A stretch of 64,000 nt of DNA from Catellatospora tritici (GCF_019083965.1 NZ_JAHRCY010000005.1:1-64000); one strand, 5' to 3'. Shown: positions 27,065 through 35,953, counted from the stretch's first letter. The notes: generated from the letters alone by a model not told the origin. Numbers and translations are program-made.

Positions 27065-28539
27065 TGCTGCCCCTCCTGTTCACGTCGCAGTCGGTGGATC
27101 CGGTCGGGGTCGGGCGTGGACGGATCGGGGGCCACCCACAGCGCCGTGTCGTCGAGCAGGTGCGGCCACGGGTCGGCGACCGTTGCCGGGCCGTCCAGCG
27201 ACGGCCACGGCGCCTCGGCCGCGGGACCGGTGATCATGGCGGCCCCGGGCGGCCCGAGCCGCTCGGCGTCGTGCGGCCAGTCCTGCCGCCGGGCCCGCGA
27301 AACGGCCGGGTACGCCGGGTACGAGGGCTGCGCCGCTCGGCCCGGCCCGGGGCGCACCGGCTGCGGACCGGGCGTCGCGGCCGACCCCGAAGCGGTGGCG
27401 GACTGCCCTGGGGCACGGCTCGACCGCCGCCCCAGAACGGCGTCGGTCCACGCGTCCGCCGTCGGGCCACGCCAGGATTCGACCGCCTCGAAGGCCCGGT
27501 CGTCCTGTGTCGAGACCTCCGGGCCGTACGACGGCGCGGGCCACCCGGAAGTGTCCGAGTGGACGCGGACGGCAGCCGTCCTGTCGCGGTCCGCCGTGGC
27601 GGCGGTACCGGTACCGGACCCGGTGAGCCGGTCGTGCCGAGCTTCCCCCCTGCCCTCCCTGCGCGGCCCCGGCAGGTCGTCCACCTGGGATGACCCGGGT
27701 GGATCCGCTCCGGGCGGGGTGCCGGGTGTCGCCGGGGCCGCAGCCGCCCGCCCGCCGAACCGCGTCGGCCAGGCAGCGTCCTGCGAGCCCGGCCACCCCG
27801 ACCGCCCGCTGACACCGTCATGCTCCGGTGACCCAGGTGTCCCGAAGCCATGCTCCGTCGCGGAGCCCGTCCGCTCGGTCGCCAGGCTGACGGGCTCGTC
27901 GCCGACCACGGCCGGGCCGGGACGGCGATGTGCCTGACCAAGCCGCTGCTGCTCGACCCGGTGACCCTCGCCCGCAGGCGAATCAGCCGGGCTGTCGATC
28001 CAGTCCGGCAACGGCCGTGGCTGGGCCGACGCGTCGTCGGCCCATCGGGCCGGTGCAGCAGCCGTCTCCGCCTCGACCCGCACCGCCTCAGCGGCCATCG
28101 CCTGGGCGGCCACCGACCGTGGCGGCAGTTGGGTCGTTCCCGGACGGACGGCCGGACAGACCGAACTCGGCTGCCCCGAGTCCCGCGCCCGCACCGGGTG
28201 CGGCGGCCGGACGGCCTGCGCCACCGGGCGGGGCGGCCGGACGGCCTGCGCACCCGGTTGAGGCGCCGCAGGCCGGGCCGGTCCGGAACCGGTTCCGGAC
28301 CCGGACGGGTCCAGGTCGGCGGCGCGTCCGCCCAGCCGGTCGGCGGTCGGCGGTCGGAGTCCGGCGGTCGGGTCGTCGGCCCCGTCATGCCCGAAGGCAT
28401 CGGCCTGGTCGGCGGGGTCGGCGACGTACACCAGCGCGGTGCCGTCGGCCGTCACCGCCAGGGTCCGCCGGGCGGCGGCGCCCCTTCCCGCGAAGAGGCG
28501 CCGCAACCAGCCGACGAGATCACGCAGCCGCGCCGACAC
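27052..28539 (-). CDS. Long disordered protein conserved by position in eCIS operons
   Basis: 495 residues, overlapping the LysM gene by 13 nt and the tube gene by 20 nt. Residues 1-40 are basic and ordered ('RDLVGWLRRLFAGRGAAARRTLAVTADGTALVYV'). About 350 residues of Pro/Ala/Arg/Ser-rich low complexity follow. The last 50 residues are Trp- and Asp-rich ('APWPSLDGPATVADPWPHLL' ... 'HRLRREQEGQQWNA'), which looks like a conserved docking tail. The frame is real, since both ends overlap genuine genes and the C-terminal motif is not repeat-derived. The role is unknown. It may be a tether, a length ruler or a scaffold for the particle. Confidence 0.75.
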   Translation of the reverse strand: MSARLRDLVGWLRRLFAGRGAAARRTLAVTADGTALVYVADPADQADAFGHDGADDPTAGLRPPTADRLGGRAADLDPSGSGTGSGPARPAAPQPGAQAVRPPRPVAQAVRPPHPVRARDSGQPSSVCPAVRPGTTQLPPRSVAAQAMAAEAVRVEAETAAAPARWADDASAQPRPLPDWIDSPADSPAGEGHRVEQQRLGQAHRRPGPAVVGDEPVSLATERTGSATEHGFGTPGSPEHDGVSGRSGWPGSQDAAWPTRFGGRAAAAPATPGTPPGADPPGSSQVDDLPGPRREGRGEARHDRLTGSGTGTAATADRDRTAAVRVHSDTSGWPAPSYGPEVSTQDDRAFEAVESWRGPTADAWTDAVLGRRSSRAPGQSATASGSAATPGPQPVRPGPGRAAQPSYPAYPAVSRARRQDWPHDAERLGPPGAAMITGPAAEAPWPSLDGPATVADPWPHLLDDTALWVAPDPSTPDPDRIHRLRREQEGQQWNA

Positions 28540-29014
28540 CGCTGGTCTCCCGCTGGAGGCCGTCGTGCGCCAACACCAGCGTCTCCACCGCCAGCTCGCG
28601 GCTCATCGCGTCCAGCGGCGAGCCGTACCACTCCTGGGGCCAGGCGTTGACGAGGTTCCAGCGCAGCGCTTCGGCCGAACCCGAGCTGTCGAGCATGACG
28701 ATGGAGACGTTGCGGCGGCTGACCCGGCCCTCGACCGCGGTCATCAGCCAGTCCCACAGCTCCGCCGACGAGGTGAGACCGAACCGCAGCGTGACCGGCT
28801 GGTACGTGACCCGGCCGGGGATGGCCCGCACCACCGAGTTGTTGCCCGCCTCCCGGTAGGCGATGGTCTCGACCTTGATGCCGAGCCCGCCCACCTCGGT
28901 GAAGTGGCCCTCGGTCACGTTGTTGATGAGCAGCTTGAAGTTGTACGCGCGATACGGGTCCACCAGGTTGCCCGGCTGGGCGGCGGGACGCGCGGTTGCG
29001 GTGACCTCGGGCAT
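28520..29014 (-). CDS. Injection-system tube protein (gp19/Hcp-like)
   Basis: 164 residues from ATG 29014. 'DPYRAYNFKLLINNVTEGHFTEVGGLGIKVETIAYREAG' is the highly characteristic N-terminal half of Afp1/Afp5-type inner tube proteins, followed by 'LTSSAELWDWLMTAVEGRVSRRNVSIVMLD' and the C-terminal 'ALRWNLVNAWPQEWYG'. It polymerises as hexamer rings inside the sheath. The sheath gene ends 2 nt before its start. Only one tube gene is seen, whereas many eCIS have two or three. Confidence 0.95.
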   Translation of the reverse strand: MPEVTATARPAAQPGNLVDPYRAYNFKLLINNVTEGHFTEVGGLGIKVETIAYREAGNNSVVRAIPGRVTYQPVTLRFGLTSSAELWDWLMTAVEGRVSRRNVSIVMLDSSGSAEALRWNLVNAWPQEWYGSPLDAMSRELAVETLVLAHDGLQRETSGVGAAA

Positions 29015-29015
29015 G

Positions 29016-30239
29016 TCAGGCTCCCTGCTCGCCGCCGGTGCCGGCGGACTGGCTGATCTTGAAGATGACGAACTCGGCCGGCTTGACCGGCGCGATGCCG
29101 ATCAGGGTCACCACCTGGCCCGCGTCGCGGACCTCGGCGGGATTGGTCTCCTCGTCGCACTTGACGAAGAACGCCTCCTGAGGCGTACGGCCCTGCAGCG
29201 CGCCGTCGCGCCACACCCGGGTCAGGAACGCGCCGATGTCGCGGCGGATCGACTTCCACAGCAGGTTGTCGTTGGGCTCGAACACGATCCAGCGCGTGCC
29301 GTCGCCGATCGACTCCTTGAGCATGTTGAACAGTCGCCGGACGTTGAGGTAGCGCCACTCGCTGGCCGAGGCGGCCAGCGTGCGGGCGCCCCAGATGCGG
29401 ATGCCCTCGGCCGGGAAGTGCCGGATGCAGTTGACCCCGGCCGGGTTCAGCACGTCCTGCTCGGCCTTGGTCACCCGGTACGACAGGTCGACCGCGCCGC
29501 GCACCGGCTCGTTGGCCGGGGCCTTGTGCACGCCTCGGGTGGTGTCGGTGCGCGCCCACACCCCGGCCACGTGGCCGCTGGGCGGGGTGCTGGTCATCTC
29601 GCCGGTCAGCGGGTCGCGTACGACCAGCCAAGGCACGTAGAAGGTGCCGTAGTCGGACTGGCGCGGCCGCAGCCCGCTGTTCTCCTCGACCGGCGCGACC
29701 TGCGACTCGCCCTCGGCGCTCGCACCGGCCTTGCGGGGCGGCTTGGGCAGCGTGACGCCGCCGACGCGGGTCAGCCGCTCGACGTCGCCGGTGTGCTCCG
29801 GCCCGTCGAGGATGGCCATCCGGTCGCCCATCAGCTCGCAGTGGGCCAGCAGGTCCTCGTAGGATGCCGCGTCGGTGTAGCCGGGCGCCGCCACGATCGC
29901 GATCTCGTCGATCGCCTCCAGCAGCCGCAGCCCGGACCGCTGGCGGCCCTTACCGGCCAGCGGGTGGCCCGTGGCGATGTTGACGACGTAGCAGCGGCCG
30001 CCGCCGTTGTCGAAGAAGCCGTACACGGCCCGCGACAGCGGGGTGCTGGCGGTGCTCTCGCCGACGAACACGCGCACGAACTCCGACCAGCTGTTGACCG
30101 CGACGGCTTCGTCGCGGCGGGCGGTCGGGTCGGGTGCGGTGCCGACGAACCCGGCGGTGCTGGTGCCGACCGATTCGATCGGCCTGCTGCCGCCGGACAC
30201 CTCCTCGACATAGATGCCGGGAGAGGAGTACACGGGCAT
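29016..30239 (-). CDS. Contractile sheath protein of the injection system
   Basis: 407 residues from ATG 30239 ('PVYSSPGIYVEEVSGGSRPIE'), the standard opening of phage-tail-like sheaths. The frame extends upstream to 30608 only as a shadow of the next gene. The conserved C-terminal core is 'GVNCIRHFPAEGIRIWGARTL' and 'WRYLNVRRLFNMLKESI', with 'RTPQEAFFVKCDEETNP' and 'PAEFVIFKISQ' at the end. It polymerises around the tube and contracts. It is a single sheath gene of typical minimal size. Confidence 0.95.
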   Translation of the reverse strand: MPVYSSPGIYVEEVSGGSRPIESVGTSTAGFVGTAPDPTARRDEAVAVNSWSEFVRVFVGESTASTPLSRAVYGFFDNGGGRCYVVNIATGHPLAGKGRQRSGLRLLEAIDEIAIVAAPGYTDAASYEDLLAHCELMGDRMAILDGPEHTGDVERLTRVGGVTLPKPPRKAGASAEGESQVAPVEENSGLRPRQSDYGTFYVPWLVVRDPLTGEMTSTPPSGHVAGVWARTDTTRGVHKAPANEPVRGAVDLSYRVTKAEQDVLNPAGVNCIRHFPAEGIRIWGARTLAASASEWRYLNVRRLFNMLKESIGDGTRWIVFEPNDNLLWKSIRRDIGAFLTRVWRDGALQGRTPQEAFFVKCDEETNPAEVRDAGQVVTLIGIAPVKPAEFVIFKISQSAGTGGEQGA

Positions 30240-30241
30240 TG

Positions 30242-30937
30242 CTAGACCTCCAGGATCTCGCAGGTGATGACGACCGGGTCGGCCGACACGGCCGCGACCT
30301 CGGCGGACAGCTGCAACCCGCGGCCGGTGACCAGCAGGCGCAGCGGGCGGTCGGCGGCGACCGCGGGCAGCGTGAAGTGACCGTTGTTGTCGGTGTACGC
30401 GGCGGCCGTCTGATCGGCGACCGCCACCCGCATCCGCGCCAGCGGCACTCCGTCGACGGTGACGACGCGGCCGTTGAGCGGCCGCAGTGCCGTCGTCTCC
30501 AGCCGGGGCGGCTGGGTCACCCGCGGCACGTACGGCGCCGCCGTGGCCAACTGCACCGGCACCTCGCACAGCAGCGCCATGCGCAGCCGTGCCCCCAGGG
30601 CCGGCCACAACGTGTCCGGCACCGCCTCGGCCAGCAGGTACGGCACCCCGGCCGTGAGCACCCGGTCGAGCACCTCGACCGGGGTCGTCCCGGGACCGTC
30701 GGCGTGCAGCAGGAACCGCACCCGCAACCGCAGCGGATCACCGGCGCGTGCCGGTAGCGACTCCGGCAGCACCGCGTACGGCCATACCGCAAGCCACGGG
30801 CCGCCGTACGCTCCGGCCTGCACACCTTGCACAGCGCCGGGGTGTTCGACCTGCACGGCCACATCGACCTCGGCCAGGCTCGCCAGCAGCAGCGCCGACG
30901 CCCGGGCCAACGGCCCCGGCTCCTGCGTGTACCGCAT
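30242..30937 (-). CDS. Pvc16/DUF4255-like terminator-type protein
   Basis: 231 residues from ATG 30937, preceded by GGCGGAGG. The first 170 residues ('ALLLASLAEVDVAVQVEHPG...PYAVLPESLPARAGDPLRLRVRFLL') fit the DUF4255 (Pvc16 N-terminal) family, which caps or terminates the sheath-tube. The last 70 residues form a carboxypeptidase-regulatory-like beta-sandwich ('LNGRVVTVDGVPLARMRVAVADQTAAAYTDNNGHFTLPAV'). It is the first gene of the injection-system operon and begins 135 nt after the CHAT gene on the same strand, so it may have its own promoter there. Confidence 0.85.
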   Translation of the reverse strand: MRYTQEPGPLARASALLLASLAEVDVAVQVEHPGAVQGVQAGAYGGPWLAVWPYAVLPESLPARAGDPLRLRVRFLLHADGPGTTPVEVLDRVLTAGVPYLLAEAVPDTLWPALGARLRMALLCEVPVQLATAAPYVPRVTQPPRLETTALRPLNGRVVTVDGVPLARMRVAVADQTAAAYTDNNGHFTLPAVAADRPLRLLVTGRGLQLSAEVAAVSADPVVITCEILEV

Positions 30938-31072
30938 CTGTCCACCTCCGCCTCGCCTCGTGCCGGGCGGCACGATCGCGAAACAGAGCGGGCGGCGGCG
31001 GGCGCTGATACAGCCGTCGATGTCAGCTGCGCGACGCCGCCGCCGCCGATATCCGACGCGGATGATGGGAGG

Positions 31073-33640
31073 TCAGGCGGCTCCGGCGCCGAAACACGAG
31101 AAACTATGGGCGGTCGCCCAGTGCTCTACTGGTGCCGCGACCTGCGCGGCGGCCAGGGCGGCGGCCGGGTCGGCGCCCTGGCGCAGCCGGTCGTGCAGCT
31201 CGAGCATCAGCGCCCGGGTCGCGTCGTCGTCGACCGGGCCGATGCTCGCGACCAGCGTGCGGGTGCCCGCCCCGAGCAGCGCGGCGGTCAGCCCCATCAG
31301 CTCATCGCCCGGATGCACCGCCGACAGGCCCGTGTCGCAGGCCGACAGCACCACCAGGTCCGGCGCCCGGTGCAGGCCGGTCAGGTCGTGCACGGTCAGC
31401 GGCCCGTCGGCCAGGTCGAGGTGGGAGAACAGCGGATTGTCGGCGCGGAACTCACCGTGCGCGGCCAGGTGCACCAGCCGGGCACCGTCGATGGCAGCCA
31501 GGGTCGCGCGCACCGTCGCGTCCGGACCGGCCAGCACCCGCGCGGCGGGCGCCAGCGCGGCCAGTGCCCGCACCTCGCCCAGCGCGTGCTCGGGTCGCGC
31601 CGCCGCGACCAGCACGGTCCGGTCGTCGGTCACTCCGCCACCGGCGGCGCTGCGGGCCCACGCCGTCGCCGACGGGGCGACCGCCACCGACCGGCCACGG
31701 CAGCTGGGCAGCGCCGACCACGGCAGCGCCTGCAGGGCACCGGTCGGCACCACCACCAGGTCCCGATCGCCGACGAGCCGGGACAGCGGACCGAGCAGCC
31801 ACTCGTCCAGCTGCCGTACGCCGTGCCGGGCGGCGGCCTCGGCGGCGGCCAGCGACGCCGCCGACCCGTACCGCAGCACCAGCCGCCGCATCGCGAACCG
31901 CAGCGCCGCCAGTTCCGCGGCCACGGCCGTCGCCGCGACCAGCGGGCGCAACAGGATCCGCCCGTCGACGGCGACCACGCCCAGCAGTTGCCCGTCCTGC
32001 TCGACCAGTTCCACCAGGGCCCGCCCGCCCAGGCCGCCCACGATCTCGTCGACCGAACCGGGCGTCTCGACCACGCCGCCTGTGGTCCGGGTACGCCAGG
32101 TGCGGCGCCGGATCGAGTCCTCCAACACACGCTGGCGCTGCAGCGGCCGGGCCCGCCGGATCGCGTCGGAGGAGTATCCGGCCAGCTCCGCGCTGACCCG
32201 GCGCAACTCGGCGAGCTCCCGCGCCAGCGCCGGGTCGTCCTGCCCGCGCCCGGCGGGCAGTCGCAGCGTCGCCGCACGCCACCGCTCCGCCCAGCCCAGC
32301 ACCTGCCGTCCCGACCGCTCCACCAGCGCCAGCCGCACCCCCAACCGGGCCAGCTCACCGCCCTCGGCCGAGCTGAGCACCCGCAGTTCGGTCGCGCCCA
32401 GCGCGGCCCGGTACTGGTCGAGCAGGCGCAGCCCGGCCAGCAGCGCACGCCTGGCCCCCGCTCGGTCGCCGCGGTGCAGGCGGTACAGCGCTTGCGCGTG
32501 CCAGGCCCGGATGCGCAACCGGACCGGCCCGCGGGCCACGCTGACCGCAGCGAGTTCGGCCAGCGCGTCCGCGTCGCCGGTGGCCGCCGCGCGCAGCCGC
32601 GCGTCCAGGGCCTGCTCCGGCCAGCCCGCCGCGTCCAGCGCCGTCGCCAGCGTGCGCAGCAGTCGCGGGCTCGGCCGCGCCATGGCCACCGACTCCAGGT
32701 ATCTGGCGTGCACCACCCATCTTTCCCGCTGCTGCCGTTCGAAGGCCCGCCGCGCCAGGCGCGCCGACTGCCGCGCCTCGGCGGTGTCCCCGGCGGCCAG
32801 CGCCGCCTGGGCGAGCAGCAGCCGCGCCTGCGGCAGCAGCGAACCCAGCCGGGTCGACCCGGCCAGTTCGACCGCGTCGCGGGCCGCCTGGTGGGCCTCA
32901 GGCAGCAGCCGGGCCGCCAGCAGCAGCTCCGCCCGGTCGATCAGCGCCTCGGCGGGTCGGCGCCCGCTTTGCCGGAACTGCTCGTCGGCCCGGTCGTACC
33001 AGGTGAGCGCCGTGACGATGTCGCCGCCCTGCGCCGCGACGAAACCGAGGTTGTGCTGCACCTGGGCCACGGCCACGGTCAGCGACTGGCCCCGGTACAG
33101 CTCCTCGGCCCGCTCCAGATCCACCTTCGCCTGCGTCAACATCCCGCGGTAGGCCTGCAGGACCCCGCGGTTGGTCAGCGCCCGCGCCTGCCACAGCCGG
33201 TCGTCGTGGCGCCGGAAGCTCGCCAGCGCCGCACCGTACGCCTCCAGCGCTTCGGTGTCGCGGCCCAGCCGCCGCAGCAGGATCCCGTGCTGCATCCGGG
33301 CCCGAGCCAGCGGCAGCCCCTCCAGCACCAGCAGCGCCTGATCGATCTCGCGCAGCGCGGCCCGAGGACGCCCGAGGTCGTTGAGCACCAACGCCAGGCT
33401 CATCCGGGACTCGGCCGCCAGCCGCGGATGGTCACGGGCCACGGCGATCGAGCGGCGCAACCGGATGGCGGCCAGCGCCGGATCCTGCAGCTCCCGGGCG
33501 GCCAGGCCGAGGATGCGCAGGCTGGTGGACATACCGGGGCGGTCGCGTCCACGTTCGGCCCGGGCCAGCAGCCGTACGCCGAGGGCGGCGGCCCGTTCCG
33601 GGTTGGCCATGACCATGGCTAGTACGCGCTCATGCCGCAC
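31073..33640 (-). CDS. TPR-CHAT protein, candidate caspase-like protease
   Basis: 855 residues from GTG 33640. Residues 1-450 are helical repeats of the TPR/SEL type ('SLALVLNDLGRPRAALREIDQALL', 'TNRGVLQAYRGMLTQAKVDLERAEELY'). The C-terminal 250 residues are a CHAT domain with the catalytic dyad His728 ('VHLAAHGEF') and Cys768 ('VLSACDTG') intact, ending in the usual 'AHSFSCFGAG'. CHAT proteins are cysteine proteases or their relatives; TPR arms sense partners. It has no signal, so it is cytoplasmic. It diverges from a subtilisin/ECF operon across 123 nt and precedes the injection-system operon on its own strand. Confidence 0.93.
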   Translation of the reverse strand: MRHERVLAMVMANPERAAALGVRLLARAERGRDRPGMSTSLRILGLAARELQDPALAAIRLRRSIAVARDHPRLAAESRMSLALVLNDLGRPRAALREIDQALLVLEGLPLARARMQHGILLRRLGRDTEALEAYGAALASFRRHDDRLWQARALTNRGVLQAYRGMLTQAKVDLERAEELYRGQSLTVAVAQVQHNLGFVAAQGGDIVTALTWYDRADEQFRQSGRRPAEALIDRAELLLAARLLPEAHQAARDAVELAGSTRLGSLLPQARLLLAQAALAAGDTAEARQSARLARRAFERQQRERWVVHARYLESVAMARPSPRLLRTLATALDAAGWPEQALDARLRAAATGDADALAELAAVSVARGPVRLRIRAWHAQALYRLHRGDRAGARRALLAGLRLLDQYRAALGATELRVLSSAEGGELARLGVRLALVERSGRQVLGWAERWRAATLRLPAGRGQDDPALARELAELRRVSAELAGYSSDAIRRARPLQRQRVLEDSIRRRTWRTRTTGGVVETPGSVDEIVGGLGGRALVELVEQDGQLLGVVAVDGRILLRPLVAATAVAAELAALRFAMRRLVLRYGSAASLAAAEAAARHGVRQLDEWLLGPLSRLVGDRDLVVVPTGALQALPWSALPSCRGRSVAVAPSATAWARSAAGGGVTDDRTVLVAAARPEHALGEVRALAALAPAARVLAGPDATVRATLAAIDGARLVHLAAHGEFRADNPLFSHLDLADGPLTVHDLTGLHRAPDLVVLSACDTGLSAVHPGDELMGLTAALLGAGTRTLVASIGPVDDDATRALMLELHDRLRQGADPAAALAAAQVAAPVEHWATAHSFSCFGAGAA

Positions 33641-33726
33641 AACTCTCGCATCGGTCCAATCACCACTGTCGCAAGTGTCGTCGTTGTGACAGACCCCGAT
33701 GTATCAGGAGGCCACCGCCCGCACTC

Positions 33727-33743
33727 TGTTGCACGACGCAACA
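33727..33743. promoter_or_regulatory. Inverted repeat in the CHAT/subtilisin divergent promoter region
   Basis: TGTTGC-5 nt-GCAACA is a perfect 6-bp arm palindrome lying 20 nt before the subtilisin start, next to its ribosome site. It could be an operator shared by the divergent genes or an RNA hairpin that affects translation. Confidence 0.4.
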
Positions 33744-33763
33744 CGCCGACCTGGAGGACCACG

Positions 33764-34945
33764 ATGGCAATGTCGCAGGACCGCCTGCACCGCTGGCAGG
33801 ACCGGCGGGCCCGGAGGATGGCCGAGCTGCCCTGGCTCGGCCAGGAGACCCGCGCCGGTCGCAGGCCCGTCTGGTTCGCTCGCAACGAACTGCTGGTGCT
33901 CACCGACCATCGGCAGTCCGCCGAACGGGTGCTCGGCGGCCTCGGCCACACCGACCGGGTGAACGAGACCGTCGTGGCGCCCGGCCTCCTGCGGCTGACC
34001 GCGGACGGCCTGGACGTGCCCGCCGCCGCCCGCAAGGTACGGCAGGCGGCCGCACGTGACGGCGACGACCGCACCGTCGCGGCGCCCAACCATGTGTTCG
34101 TGTCGACCCCGTTCGAGCACGGCGGCCCGTTCGGACCCCCGCAGCCCGCCGCCCAGCCCACCACCTCGCCGACGGTCGACAAGCCGCGCCGGGACGTGCC
34201 GGTCATGGTGATCGACACCGGCGTGTGGCGCGAGAGCCCGCTGCCGTCGCACGCGTACACGGCCACGGCGGCCGACTTCGAGACCGACACCGACGTCGAC
34301 GACGACGGTGTGCTGGACGGCGACGTCGGCCACGCCAACTTCATCATCGGCGTCATCGCCGCGCAGACCGCCAAGGCCGACGTCCGCGCGGTGCGTCTGC
34401 TGGACACCTTCGGACTGTGTACCGAGGCCGACCTGATCGCCTCGTTCGACCGCGTCAGCGACGAGAAGCTGATCAACCTGTCGCTGGGCGGCTACACCCT
34501 CGACGACCAACCGCCGCTGGCGCTGTCGGTGGCACTGGGGCAGCTGCTCACCGGGCGCGACCGGCTCGTCGTCGCCGCGGCGGGCAACGACGGCCTGCGC
34601 GACCGCCCGTTCTGGCCCGCCGCGTTCGCAGGCACGGCGCAGCCGTGGGCGGGACAGATCGTCGCGGTCGCCGCGCACGACGGCAAGGGCCTGTGCGACT
34701 GGAGCAACGCGGGCCCCTGGGTCACCGTCATCGCGCCCGGCGAGGACATCACCAGCACGTTCGTCAAGCACAGCCAGTTCCCGACCGGCTGGGCGCTGTG
34801 GAGCGGGACCTCGTTCGCCACCCCGCACGTGGTCGGGCTGCTCGCCGAGCAGACGGCCCGCAGCGGTTCGACCGAGGTGGCGCTCAAGTCGGTCCTGTCC
34901 ACGGCGGCGCTGCGCTCCATCGGCGGATACCCGGGGCTGTCATGA
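33764..34945 (+). CDS. Cytoplasmic subtilisin-like (S8) serine protease
   Basis: 393 residues from ATG 33764 with GGAGGA at 33753-33758. The triad is intact: Asp151 in 'VMVIDTGVW', His190 in 'VGHANFIIGVIAAQ', Ser350 in 'SGTSFATPHVVGLLAE', and oxyanion Asn275 in 'AAAGND'. The N-terminal 130 residues have no signal peptide but hold a helical region and a beta domain resembling an inhibitor/propeptide ('RNELLVLTDHRQSAERVL'). Lack of a signal points to an internal, regulated protease. It overlaps the sigma factor gene by 4 nt (ATGA), so the two are co-translated. Confidence 0.92.
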   Translation: MAMSQDRLHRWQDRRARRMAELPWLGQETRAGRRPVWFARNELLVLTDHRQSAERVLGGLGHTDRVNETVVAPGLLRLTADGLDVPAAARKVRQAAARDGDDRTVAAPNHVFVSTPFEHGGPFGPPQPAAQPTTSPTVDKPRRDVPVMVIDTGVWRESPLPSHAYTATAADFETDTDVDDDGVLDGDVGHANFIIGVIAAQTAKADVRAVRLLDTFGLCTEADLIASFDRVSDEKLINLSLGGYTLDDQPPLALSVALGQLLTGRDRLVVAAAGNDGLRDRPFWPAAFAGTAQPWAGQIVAVAAHDGKGLCDWSNAGPWVTVIAPGEDITSTFVKHSQFPTGWALWSGTSFATPHVVGLLAEQTARSGSTEVALKSVLSTAALRSIGGYPGLS

Positions 34946-35523
34946 GCCAGGGATCGCAGGAGACGATGCTGCCCGAACCGGACACGGGCGCGCTGCTGGA
35001 ACGGGCTGCCGCAGGCGACCAGCAGGCCTGGAACGCGCTGGTCGACGCCTACTCCGGGCTGGTCTGGGCGGTGGCGCGCAGCCACCGCCTGGGTTCGGCC
35101 GACGCCGCCGACGTCTTCCAGGCCACCTGGCTGCGCCTGGTCGAGCACCTGGGCGCCATCCGCGAACCGGACCGGCTGGGCTCCTGGCTGGCCACCACGG
35201 CCCGGCGCGAGGCGCTGGCGGTGCTGCGCCGGGCCGGGCGGGACCTGCCCGTCGGGGACCTGACCACGCTGGAGCCGCGCGACACCGTCGGCGACGCGCC
35301 CGACCACGACCTGCTGCGCCGCGAGCGCGACCGTGCCCTGTGGCAGGCCGTACGTGAGCTGCCCGCGCAGTGCCAGGCGGTGCTGCGGCTGCTGCTGCTC
35401 GACCCACCACCCAGCTACGCCGAGGTCAGCGCGGCCTTGGACATACCCATCGGCAGCATCGGCCCCACGAGAGCACGCTGCCTGGACCATCTCCGCAGGA
35501 GGCTGAGCAGCGATGCCGCATGA
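34942..35523 (+). CDS. ECF-type RNA polymerase sigma factor
   Basis: 193 residues from ATG 34942. Region 2 is 'GLVWAVARSHRLGSADAADVFQATWLRLVEHLG', with the usual 'D..Q.TWLR' core. Region 4 is 'LRLLLLDPPPSYAEVSAALDIPIGSIGPTRARCLDHLRRRL', the helix-turn-helix that reads the -35 element. No anti-sigma factor gene follows. Instead the neighbours are a subtilisin upstream (4-nt overlap) and a small protein downstream (11-nt overlap), so control may be by proteolysis or protein binding. This is inference. Confidence 0.93.
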   Translation: MSQGSQETMLPEPDTGALLERAAAGDQQAWNALVDAYSGLVWAVARSHRLGSADAADVFQATWLRLVEHLGAIREPDRLGSWLATTARREALAVLRRAGRDLPVGDLTTLEPRDTVGDAPDHDLLRRERDRALWQAVRELPAQCQAVLRLLLLDPPPSYAEVSAALDIPIGSIGPTRARCLDHLRRRLSSDAA

Positions 35524-35953
35524 CCACGACCGTAACCCGACCGAACTGCGTGGGCTGGCCTCGCGGATGGACCCCGTGCCGACGCACCTGCTGACGATGG
35601 CGAAGGAGGCGCTGTCCTGGCGCGACACCGACGCCGCGCTCGCGCAACTGGTCAAGCAGGTGGAACTGGCGGGCGTCCGTGGCGACACCCCGCCGGACCT
35701 GTTCACGTTCACCGCGGGCGACCTGACCATCGAGGTCGAGGCGGCCGTCACCGGCGCCACGGTCGCGTTGACCGGGCAGCTCGTGCCGCCCCAGCGCGCC
35801 CGCATCCGGGTCGACCACGCCGACGGCCCCACCTGGGTCGACGCCGACGCGTTGGGTCGCTTCTGCGCGACTGGTGTCGCGCGGGGGCACCTGCGGCTCT
35901 GCTGCTACCCCCAGGACGACGGACCGGTCCAGACGTCCTGGACGCTCATCTGA
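35513..35953 (+). CDS. Small protein coupled to the ECF sigma factor
   Basis: 146 residues, overlapping the sigma gene end by 11 nt. It has an N-terminal helical part (1-55, 'DPVPTHLLTMAKEALSWRDTDAALAQLVKQVE') followed by a beta-sandwich ('LFTFTAGDLTIEVEAAVTGATVALTGQLVPPQRARIRV'), a pattern like carboxypeptidase-regulatory or Ig-like domains, and a 'RLCCYP' stretch. No transmembrane helix, so it is not a classic ZAS anti-sigma factor, but operon position suggests it monitors or inhibits the sigma factor. The family is not recognised. Confidence 0.75.
   Translation: MPHDHDRNPTELRGLASRMDPVPTHLLTMAKEALSWRDTDAALAQLVKQVELAGVRGDTPPDLFTFTAGDLTIEVEAAVTGATVALTGQLVPPQRARIRVDHADGPTWVDADALGRFCATGVARGHLRLCCYPQDDGPVQTSWTLI

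Noticed and set aside
18883-30937. Prophage
   Set aside because: Sheath, tube and baseplate genes are present, but no capsid, terminase, portal, integrase or lysis genes; gene order is that of an eCIS.
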